A DNA stretch of 64,000 nt from PoT sp049331405. Lineage in GTDB: Bacteria > Planctomycetota > Planctomycetia > Isosphaerales > Isosphaeraceae. The notes under the pieces were generated by a model. The model was not told the DNA's origin. It searched no databases and was given only the letters and a program-made list of their open reading frames with translations. Location of the stretch: NCBI RefSeq assembly GCF_049331405.1, contig NZ_CP186274.1:1-64000 (forward strand). The letters are read 5' to 3'. The translations under genes and the position numbers were made by a program. This document shows positions 57,399-64,000 of this stretch, piece after piece; positions within the stretch are counted from its first letter, which is position 1, and every line of letters starts with the position of its first letter.

Positions 57399-58635
57399 GG
57401 CTCCGTATTTTCACACCCAAGGGTTTACTTGCTTCAAATGGGGACGCCGCAGCGCCCCACAACGTCTCGACGAACCCTCCAGGAAACAACGGAGCGACCC
57501 GCGGCTCGCCCGGCATCCCGTCGATCACCAACTCTCAGTCGATCGACACGGGACCGAGTGATATTTTATTTATGCTCATGTTTCCACCCCACTTCATGCT
57601 CAACGGCTATTCGCTACTCCGTACGAATCAGTTTTTGGCTTGTGACTGTCGAAGTTTTTTCCTCCGTCTCATTAGTCGAGCGGCCACAACATGCGATCGC
57701 CGTTCCAACGCCGAAGAATTCGTGAAAACTCGCGCGAATCCCCAGGATTTCAGGCCGGACGCATGGGTGGCCGAGGACGATCGATAGCCCTCAGCTCTCC
57801 CTGAATAACACCCGAGGGCGAGATTAGTTCCTGACAGTTTTCAGGAGTAAGAGGATCGGAATCATTCCAGGACAATACGGAACGATTCCTGCCCGCCGAC
57901 ACCGAGAGAAGTGTGTGATATCGGGGAAAACCCCGAGAATATCACGAGATGACCCGCCGGATCATCCTGCCAACATCCTTGCATAGGAACACGCTTAAGC
58001 GGCTTCCCAGGATTCGTACGCCCCGGGATCCATGACGCCAGGGAGTCAATCGCGGTCGATCCGGTAGAGCCTCTGATGATTCTAGTTCGCGAGAAAGGCC
58101 ATGGCCAGCCCCTCCTCGGTGCCAGCTCGCCTTCGCGCAGGGCGTGTCCCCCTCATGGGCAAGGGGAGCGTCGAACAGGGGCGAATCAGCCTCTCTACCC
58201 CTCGAAATTCAGCAGGGAGTTCAAAGAGTGTCGCCATTGCTGGCATTTCCCCCACATTGCATTGATTTCGTTACTGCGTCCGCGCCGATGCCGAGGCCAT
58301 GAAATCGCAACGCGGCGGTCGTCTTCTACCAAGTAATCCGGGAAGAGCATCCAGGATAAGACATGTGTCATCCGTCTTGCTCCTTGACGCCCGATGCGAA
58401 ATCGGCGGGCGAACCTGGGAAATCCGTAGGGGTTGGCCGCACTTTCATGAGGTAAGGCCCTTCCTGCCTCATATCCTTCACGCAAGTTTGGGCTGATTCC
58501 CGATCTCCCAGGGGACGCCGGGAATGCGAAAGGGCCGGCGGGAAGTCTCCTGGTAAGACCCTCCCGGGCGGCCCTGATGGCGAGCATTCGGTGATTCTGC
58601 CGAGGAATCGGGTCAGCCCCGATTGCCCGGGTGGC
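57399..58635. other. Gene-poor stretch of about 1.2 kb
   Basis: Low-GC DNA at about 57,540-57,720 probably holds a promoter. Two inverted repeats lie between 57,858 and 57,945 (separate entry). No supported gene is visible. Confidence 0.45.
57858..57945. repeat. Pair of inverted repeats in intergenic DNA
   Basis: The first is 57858-57868 against 57879-57889, complementary at 10 of 11 positions. The second is a hairpin: 57915-57921 with 57939-57945 (7 bp) enclosing 57922-57926 with 57931-57935 around an AAAA loop, with three extra bases on one side. Both arms are AT-containing, so they stand out from GC-driven chance. Their role is unknown. Confidence 0.4.
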
Positions 58636-59634
58636 TCAACGCTTCGGTGGGAGCCCGAAGTCGCCGAGTTGGCTCCGGAAGAACGTGTGAATGTGGTTCA
58701 CCTCGTTCTGAGTATTGTTGAAGTCGATGAACAGCACCGACCCCTGGACGCGGAAGGCGTGGGGCTTGGTGCGGTCGAGGGGCCCGTACCAGGCGAAGTG
58801 GACCGACGACTCGTTCTGGGCGATCTGGTTGAGCAGGTCGGCCTTCACCGGCTCGGGGAAGTTCTCGGCGTAGGCCTGCACGATGCGCGTCAGCATCTGG
58901 CGCTGCTCGGGCGTGAACTGGGTGGCCGGGATCCCCTCGGGGGCGGTCAACTGGGGCTGGGCCGAGTTCGGGGTGGTCGTGACCTCGGGGGCCACCGGAT
59001 TGGCGATGACCTGCTTGCGCTGGTCTTCGTTCAGAGAGACGAGCAGGGCCTCCAGCGGCACCTCGATGTCGCCCAGGTTGCGCAGGCCTTTGCGTGCCCC
59101 GTCGCGGACGTTGGCGGGGTTGGAGCCGAACATGAAGGGGGTCGCCGAGATGACCCGGCCGTTCCGGAGGGTGAAGTTGAGGGCCAGGTGATGCCCCTCG
59201 ACCCGCCAGGCCCAGTCGCCCTGGTTGCTCGGCTCGCCGAAGACGCTGATGAAGTAGAGCTCGGGGTCGCGGACCGGGCCGGTGCCGTGCTCCTCGACGC
59301 GGAGGATCTCCTCGAAGCTCATGATCGTCGTGGCCTTGAGGTTCCCCCGGGTCGACAGGCCGGTGTTCAGCAGGCCGAAGGCCAGGGCACGCTGCGCCGG
59401 CTGGAGTTCCTTGATCGGGAGCCCCTTGCGCTCGCGGGGGATCCAGTGCCAGTTGAACCGTTCCGGGCTATCAAACGTGAAGGTCGCCTGGGCCTTCTGC
59501 TTGTCGTCGAGCGAGCCGACGAACCGGCGGGCGGCATCGGCCATCGCCGAGCCGGTCTCGTCGGCCTTCGAAGTCGAGGGCACCACCAGGCCGCCCACGA
59601 AACACAGGGCCAGCAACCAGGAATGACGTCGCAT
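58636..59634 (-). CDS. Exported DUF3500 domain protein
   Basis: A 332-residue protein with a signal peptide ('SWLLALCFVGGLVV', cleavage near 'STSKADE'). The rest is the DUF3500 domain: 'FNWHWIPRERKGLPIKELQ', 'RALAFGLLNTGLS', 'YFISVFGEPSNQGDWAWRVEGHHLALNFT' region and the end 'NHIHTFFRSQLGDFG' are family hallmarks. The domain occurs in planctomycetes, Bacteroidetes and fungi; its biochemical role is not known. The ATG at 59634 has GGAG upstream; a TTG directly before it is in frame. It stands alone. Confidence 0.9.
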   Translation of the reverse strand: MRRHSWLLALCFVGGLVVPSTSKADETGSAMADAARRFVGSLDDKQKAQATFTFDSPERFNWHWIPRERKGLPIKELQPAQRALAFGLLNTGLSTRGNLKATTIMSFEEILRVEEHGTGPVRDPELYFISVFGEPSNQGDWAWRVEGHHLALNFTLRNGRVISATPFMFGSNPANVRDGARKGLRNLGDIEVPLEALLVSLNEDQRKQVIANPVAPEVTTTPNSAQPQLTAPEGIPATQFTPEQRQMLTRIVQAYAENFPEPVKADLLNQIAQNESSVHFAWYGPLDRTKPHAFRVQGSVLFIDFNNTQNEVNHIHTFFRSQLGDFGLPPKR

Positions 59635-60462
59635 CAACTCTCTCCTTCACCTTCGGATCGAACAGGATTCCCAATCGAGCGAGCATGGCGGCTCGACCCT
59701 CGCGTACCGAGCGGCGGGGCACAGGGGGCGCAGGATTCTGAACAGGCGTCGGCGGGCGGGCGTGTTGCGCGCCCGACGGTTGTCGCCGGAGTGCCGCCCC
59801 GGGGGATGACCGAGGCTAACGCAACGGAGCCCCGAAAGCCACGATCGCGGCCCGAATCGGGGCGAGGCAACGTCGCTGACCCTCGCTCAATAAGCCGGCT
59901 CATTGAGCGAGCGAGGAGTCTCGGAGACCAGGAAGATCTCGTCATCCGGCATGGCGGCGATCCGCCGAGCTTCTTCCACAAGCTTTTCGCGAGCCATGCC
60001 CGCGAATAGAGCGTATGAACTCAGGTTTCAACGTAAAGAAAGCTTTCGCCACGCCTTCCGATCCTCGAGGGTCGTGCTCAACCGCCCGGCCGGCAGGGGC
60101 CTCGGCACCGACCACCATGACCGCGCCGAGGATCCAGCGATGCATCGTTCCTCCTCCCGGGCCGATGCGCCTCGGCTCGGCCCGCCTTTAATCACGCTGC
60201 GAACATCCGCCGAGGTGCCGTCGGCGGCCCCGAACATCCGAAAAATGTTACGATCCAGGAATCCATAACACGGGGAGCCCCACGCGAAAGGCCTGCAATT
60301 GAGCCGCGACCGACCTCTCGATGACCGTGCGCAGGGGTGCCTATTGGAGATCGAGGAAGGAAGGCAGGCCGAAGCGAGCCTTTCCTTACCGACATCGGAG
60401 TTGATACAGTTCAGGGGTCGGTCAGGATGGGTTCCGGACGCCTGGATGAGATCTGATCTGCC
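59635..60462. other. Intergenic region with a possible small gene
   Basis: About 830 bases between divergent genes. It contains one small open frame with a strong ribosome site (separate entry). The remainder shows no supported gene and should hold the promoters of the two neighbours. Confidence 0.4.
59942..60145 (-). CDS. Possible small protein with signal-peptide-like start
   Basis: A 67-codon frame starting ATG at 60145 with GGAGGAGG a few bases upstream, the best ribosome site in this gap. The N-terminus 'MHRWILGAVMVVGAEAPAG' looks like a short signal peptide, but the rest is basic and has no known motif. It could be a real small exported peptide or a chance frame in GC-rich DNA. Confidence 0.25.
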   Translation of the reverse strand: MHRWILGAVMVVGAEAPAGRAVEHDPRGSEGVAKAFFTLKPEFIRSIRGHGSRKACGRSSADRRHAG

Positions 60463-61128
60463 ATGAAACGCCTTGGCTACGCCTTCTTCGGCATCGCTTT
60501 CAGCGGGCTCGGCCTGCTCTTCTTCTGGATGTGGATGCAGGACGAGGCGAATGAGGCCGGTCCCGAGAGCCAGGTCATCATCACGGGGAAGAAGGAGACC
60601 CACCGAGTCACGCCCGCGATGCTCGAGTCGAGCAACAAGATGGCCTCTCAGGCGGCCCCCGGCTTCGACTCTCAGGCGACCGACGACAGGAGCTATCGCC
60701 TTGAGGCCCTGATCCAGGAAGGCCCGATCCTCCTCGCCTTCATCAAGGATGGCTGCCCCTGCAGCACGGCCGCCCAGCCTTATTTCAACCGGCTCCACGA
60801 CGCGTACGGGACCAGCCTTAAGTTCTTCGGCGTCTTCGACGGCTCGGTGTCCAAGGCCAAGGCCTGGGCGGCGGAGAATAAGGTCCGCTTCCCGATCCTC
60901 GCCGACCCCGAGTTGAAGATCGTCAGGGCGTACAAGGCGGAGAACTCCGCCTACGTCGCCCTCGTCTCCAAGGGGGGCACGATCGAAAAGCTCTGGCCCG
61001 GCTATTCGAGCGAGATGCTGAAGGACGTAAGCCTCCGTCTGGCGCGCCTTGCCGACACCGACCCCAAGCCCATCGACACCACCGACTCTCCCGACGAGAT
61101 GCTCTCTGGCTGCCCCTTCGACCTTTGA
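60463..61128 (+). CDS. Membrane-anchored redoxin (peroxiredoxin-like)
   Basis: A 221-residue protein. One N-terminal membrane helix (about residues 7-24) is followed by an extracytoplasmic thioredoxin-like domain. The active-site region reads 'LLAFIKDGCPCSTAAQPYF', placing a C-P-C motif where AhpC/TSA-type redoxins have their peroxidatic Cys; 'VRFPILADPELKIVRAY' and 'YVALVSKGGTIEKLWPGY' are the following conserved blocks. A C-terminal Cys ('MLSGCPFDL') might form a disulfide with it. It likely reduces peroxides or disulfides outside the cytoplasm. No partner reductase is adjacent. Confidence 0.85.
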   Translation: MKRLGYAFFGIAFSGLGLLFFWMWMQDEANEAGPESQVIITGKKETHRVTPAMLESSNKMASQAAPGFDSQATDDRSYRLEALIQEGPILLAFIKDGCPCSTAAQPYFNRLHDAYGTSLKFFGVFDGSVSKAKAWAAENKVRFPILADPELKIVRAYKAENSAYVALVSKGGTIEKLWPGYSSEMLKDVSLRLARLADTDPKPIDTTDSPDEMLSGCPFDL

Positions 61129-61578
61129 GAACCCGTTTCACCTCGCCCCCTCACGCCCCGATCCGGACTCATCAGCGCCGTTGCGCATCTCGCGGCTCAC
61201 AGCCCCGAAAAATGGATCGACCTGGCGTCGCCGGCGGCGTCGCATTCTCGATTGATTACCGGCATGCTCGCGCGACGTATCCCAGGGGGAAGGCGAGCGC
61301 GCCGAGTCGATCCAAGGCTTCGACGGAATGAAGCCCCAGCCTGCGTGATCTCGCCCTGCGAATGGCCGCATTGACGCGGCCTTCACGGCCGGCCCCGAGT
61401 CTCTCGACGCCAGGAATGGAGCACCATGCCCACGGCGCAGGGCTCGCATGCGCACGAAATAAATTCATAAACCCGCCAACGTCTCCATCAAATCAGAACG
61501 ACGACGGGAACCTCGGCGGATCGACTGACACGGAAGGTGCCCTGGCAGTTTGCGAACTGCCTTCGTAAAGGACTGACG
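61129..61578. other. Intergenic region
   Basis: About 450 bases between two plus-strand genes. No gene, terminator or repeat is obvious; the AT-rich patch near 61,457-61,500 may be part of a promoter for the next gene. Confidence 0.35.
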
Positions 61579-62340
61579 ATGAGCCCGACCTCGACCTCAC
61601 CGGAGACGCACCAGCCTGCCTTCTGGCCGAGGCAAATTGCCGAGGAGCCGACTCCGAACCAGTTGACCTTCGACATCGTCGTGGGGATGGGCCTGCCGCT
61701 GCTCTGCCTCGGCCTTGATCCGATCGTCTTCCGCTCGACGCTCGACCTCTCGCCGATCCTGGGCCGATACTGCATCGTCGGCTACCTCGCGACGAGCCTC
61801 GGGATCATCTCGCTGGCGGCCTGGCTGCGCTTCAAGCGGCCTGCAGGATTGCTCGCGGGGCTCCTCGGCGGCGGGGCGATCTTCGCGTTCCTGCTGGGCG
61901 TGACCCTCTTGCCTTATTCGGTCGCGGGGCTCTTGCTCGGGGTCGGGGTCTTCGGGCTCTCTCCGTTCCTGACGGCCTTCGTCTTCCTGCGCAACGCGCT
62001 CAGGGCCCTGACCAGGGCGAATCTCCGGAGCGGCAGCATCGCCGCCAACCTGCTCGTCGCGCTGGGCCTGATGGCGAGTTGCGCTGGCCCCTGGGCCGCG
62101 CAGGGGTTTGTCGTCACCCAGCTCTCTCATGCCGAGAGGCTGCTCGTCTCGCACGACGACAGGCACGTACAGCAGGGAATCGCCACGGTGGAGCGATGGT
62201 GGTTCGTCGCCGATTACGACCGCCTCGTCCTCGCCTATGAGCTCGAGAACGACGCGAAGCGCAAGGAAGCCCTGGCCAGGGCCTATGAGCATCTCTCGGG
62301 CAACAACATCGAGCTTCGGCTCGCTCGCCTGCACGACTGA
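61579..62340 (+). CDS. Membrane protein of unknown function
   Basis: A 253-residue protein with about five membrane helices between residues 25 and 180 ('IVVGMGLPLLCLGLD', 'LGIISLAAWL', 'AIFAFLLGVTLL', 'LLLGVGVFGLSPFLTAFVFL', 'LVALGLMASCAGPW'), and a soluble helical C-terminus of about 70 residues rich in Arg, Glu and Lys. No family motif is recognised. The ATG at 61579 has AAAGGA 6 bases upstream. Neighbours on both sides are separated by long gaps, so it is probably transcribed alone. Confidence 0.7.
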   Translation: MSPTSTSPETHQPAFWPRQIAEEPTPNQLTFDIVVGMGLPLLCLGLDPIVFRSTLDLSPILGRYCIVGYLATSLGIISLAAWLRFKRPAGLLAGLLGGGAIFAFLLGVTLLPYSVAGLLLGVGVFGLSPFLTAFVFLRNALRALTRANLRSGSIAANLLVALGLMASCAGPWAAQGFVVTQLSHAERLLVSHDDRHVQQGIATVERWWFVADYDRLVLAYELENDAKRKEALARAYEHLSGNNIELRLARLHD

Positions 62341-63434
62341 GCCCGACCTACTCCGCACCTCGAAGCGCGCCATTCATCACGCCGAAAATGCCAACGCCCC
62401 CAGGGCCGCTCGAGCCGAATGATCTCGGAGCCCTCTCGCCGGATCGCGGACGCAGGTTCGCGAAAGCGCCCAATCTAAAATATCACATCTTCACATCACG
62501 ACTCTTGATCGAACAGCACGTTCTGGCCATGTTCGCAAGGATAGGGGTCGGCGATGGCGACCCGGGCATGGTTCGGGATTTGTTTTCTTGAGGCGATGAA
62601 CAACTCGCGGCGTTTCGGGCCGACGACCCGCGTGTCGACGGCCCTTGCGCCTCGGGGAAGGCACCCCTCAAGACTCCGACACCGCCGGATGAAACACCAT
62701 GAACGCGACGCATCGCTAACCGTGGCGATCGCCGACGAGCCGGGCAACATCAGGAATCTCCACACCAAGATGATCGTCGTCAGCGCCGAAGCCGGGGCGA
62801 TGGAGACGTAGGAGGCCTTCAAAGTCCTCGGCGACTTCGAGGTGATCGCGTCGGAAGGAATCGAGTGACACGATCACAACAAAGCGCCATTCATCCCGGT
62901 AGTCTCCCGTTCGGCCGGTCGCTCAAGGCTCATTGATGTCTGCTCGGTCAAAACTTTGCGCCTCGCAAAAACTTGTTGCCACAGCCAACATGCGTCTTAA
63001 TCCCCTAGGACTTGGGGAAATTCGACACATTTGTGTGAAGTTGGGATGTCCCCCACAATAAAGGGCTCGGAGTCATACCATCGCCCATGGTTTCGTTTCT
63101 ATGTATGAAGAAATTCCGCCTCACCGCAGTTCTTCCGATCCGGGCGGATTCCGAATGCCCTAGGACAACGCCGACCTGGGTGAAGCGTTTCCCTCGCTCC
63201 GCAACTCTTCCGCAAGAGCATTCGCGACTTCGAGGCCAATCACTTTACGTAAAAAGGAGTTACGTCATGGGCGGGCTCTGGCCGCAACGAATGTTTCCGC
63301 AAATCAAATTACTATTTCATGTTAATTTTATGACACATAAGAATGACCGGACATCTGAGTCGTCTTTTAATTCTAAACTCCTAGAATCTATTTTATAGAA
63401 TTTTTCCCTTGCTGAAACTGTCGAAGGAGTTTTA
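62341..63434. other. Intergenic region with an ORF relic and AT-rich leader
   Basis: About 1.1 kb. A broken coding stretch lies at about 62,710-62,868 (separate entry). From about 62,940 on, and strongly from 63,290, the DNA is AT-rich and leads into the DUF1559 gene, probably as promoter and long leader. No intact gene is supported. Confidence 0.45.
62710..62868 (+). pseudogene. Possible relic of a coding sequence with an in-frame stop
   Basis: One frame reads 'LTVAIADEPGNIRNLHTKM' and 'IVVSAEAGAMET', hits TAG at 62809-62811, and continues sensibly as 'EAFKVLGDFEVIASEGIE' to a TGA at 62866-62868. The amphipathic, codon-biased look on both sides of the stop suggests a former gene end. I do not recognise the family, and chance cannot be excluded. 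Confidence 0.3.
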
Positions 63435-64000
63435 ATGAAAGATGGATACCCCATATTCATTCCCGGTTGGTCGCTTGGCGAGGTTTCTCAGATGAGAAAA
63501 TCAGGGGTCGGTGCGCGCCGAGGGTTTACGTTAATTGAACTTCTCGTCGTTATTGCGATCATTGCGGTGTTGATCGCTCTGTTGCTCCCCGCGGTGCAGG
63601 CAGCGCGTGAGGCGGCTCGCCGCGCTCAATGCGTCAACAATCTGAAGCAGATGGGTCTGGCCATCCACAACTACCACTCGATCAACAATGTGATCCCGGC
63701 CGAAGGCATGTTCCTGGGCGCGGCCTGGGGAGCCAACAATGGTGGCACCCCCACCAATGGGGGAGTGGGCTGGGGCTGGAACGCGAGCTGGCAGGTCGCC
63801 ATCCTCCCGATGATGGAAGGCAACGCGCTCTACAACGCGTACAACTTCAACCGTTCGGCCGACGAGCCCTACAACAACACGGTCGGCTTCAACCAGGTCG
63901 GCAGCCTGCTGTGCCCCTCCGAGAGCCAGAAGGCTCGTCCCGTTCCCCCCTGGGGAGCCACAAGCTACCACGGCAACCACGGCGGCCCCGGCATCGTCAA
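63435..64000 (+). CDS. DUF1559 domain protein (pseudopilin-like), 3' end outside window
   Basis: About 188 residues are visible. AAGGAG 6 bases before the ATG at 63435 sets the start, giving a longer leader ('MKDGYPIFIPGWSLGEV') than in the paralogue at 36875; a second in-frame ATG at 63492 would give a leader of normal length. The prepilin helix 'RRGFTLIELLVVIAIIAVL' with Gly-Phe cleavage site and Glu at +5 is followed by 'REAARRAQCVNNLKQMGLAIHNYHS', the family's constant block. The first 100 bases use AT-rich codons, unlike the rest of the gene. It should be processed by a prepilin peptidase and exported. Confidence 0.9.
   Translation, partial: MKDGYPIFIPGWSLGEVSQMRKSGVGARRGFTLIELLVVIAIIAVLIALLLPAVQAAREAARRAQCVNNLKQMGLAIHNYHSINNVIPAEGMFLGAAWGANNGGTPTNGGVGWGWNASWQVAILPMMEGNALYNAYNFNRSADEPYNNTVGFNQVGSLLCPSESQKARPVPPWGATSYHGNHGGPGIV

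Noticed and set aside
63087..63398. A 103-codon frame upstream of the second DUF1559 gene
   Set aside because: It lies in AT-rich leader DNA, lacks a ribosome site and has no recognisable features.

Overview
The window is high-GC DNA from a planctomycete, most likely of the Isosphaeraceae type. The evidence is gene content: a DUF1552 protein, a formylglycine sulfatase, two DUF1559 pseudopilin-like proteins, two PEP-CTERM proteins, a DUF3500 protein, secreted ankyrin and HEAT proteins, and a planctomycete-style zinc metalloprotease. I see no rRNA, tRNA, CRISPR array, transposase or prophage. Gene density is moderate, and several intergenic stretches of 0.3 to 1.7 kb are clearly poorer in GC than the genes.

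Layout. 1-8.2 kb: end of a DUF1552 gene, a secreted ankyrin protein, a large hybrid histidine kinase, and a short RecQ helicase that meets the kinase stop to stop. 8.2-9.9 kb: gene-poor, with the relic of a GRAM-like gene. 9.9-15.2 kb: sulfatase, SGNH hydrolase, GNAT, a Tam-like methyltransferase and a YiaA/B membrane protein. 15.2-16.3 kb: gene-poor, with a possible structured RNA. 16.3-23 kb: PAS-GGDEF diguanylate cyclase, ABC-2 permease, GRAM-like protein, and a minus-strand cluster hpt - glycosyltransferase - glycosyltransferase. 23.4-27.8 kb: an ECF sigma / anti-sigma / secreted-protein operon flanked by two PEP-CTERM genes. 28-36 kb: a frameshifted TPR gene, UDP-glucose dehydrogenase, a GNAT and siroheme-synthase pair, and carB. 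36.9-40 kb: an operon of DUF1559 protein, small lipoprotein and DUF4198-kelch protein. 40-45 kb: zinc metalloprotease, then the ammonium transporter amtB behind a good sigma-54 promoter. 45.3-49 kb: membrane protein, methyltransferase, and a two-gene unit of PspF-like sigma-54 activator plus orphan DNA methyltransferase. 49-54 kb: secreted HEAT/receiver-like protein, a decayed lysA, and argH. 54-64 kb: Spy-like protein, Cu/Zn superoxide dismutase, receiver-GGDEF protein, DUF3500 protein, membrane-anchored redoxin, membrane protein, and the start of a second DUF1559 gene.

How the genes work together. Housekeeping functions (carB, argH, hpt, siroheme synthesis, ugd) are scattered among signalling genes (one hybrid kinase, two diguanylate cyclases with I-sites, an ECF sigma module, a sigma-54 activator) and many exported proteins. 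Several genes are decaying: lysA lacks its N-terminus and two active-site motifs, a GRAM-like paralogue has an in-frame stop, a TPR gene has a one-base shift, and a small relic lies near 62.8 kb.

The observations most worth following up are the sigma-54 promoter and upstream palindrome at amtB, the activator-methyltransferase pair, the secreted HEAT protein carrying a receiver-like domain, the ECF module between two PEP-CTERM genes, and the hairpin-rich segment ending in a strong terminator near 15.4 kb. I found no clearly new defence or mobile system.
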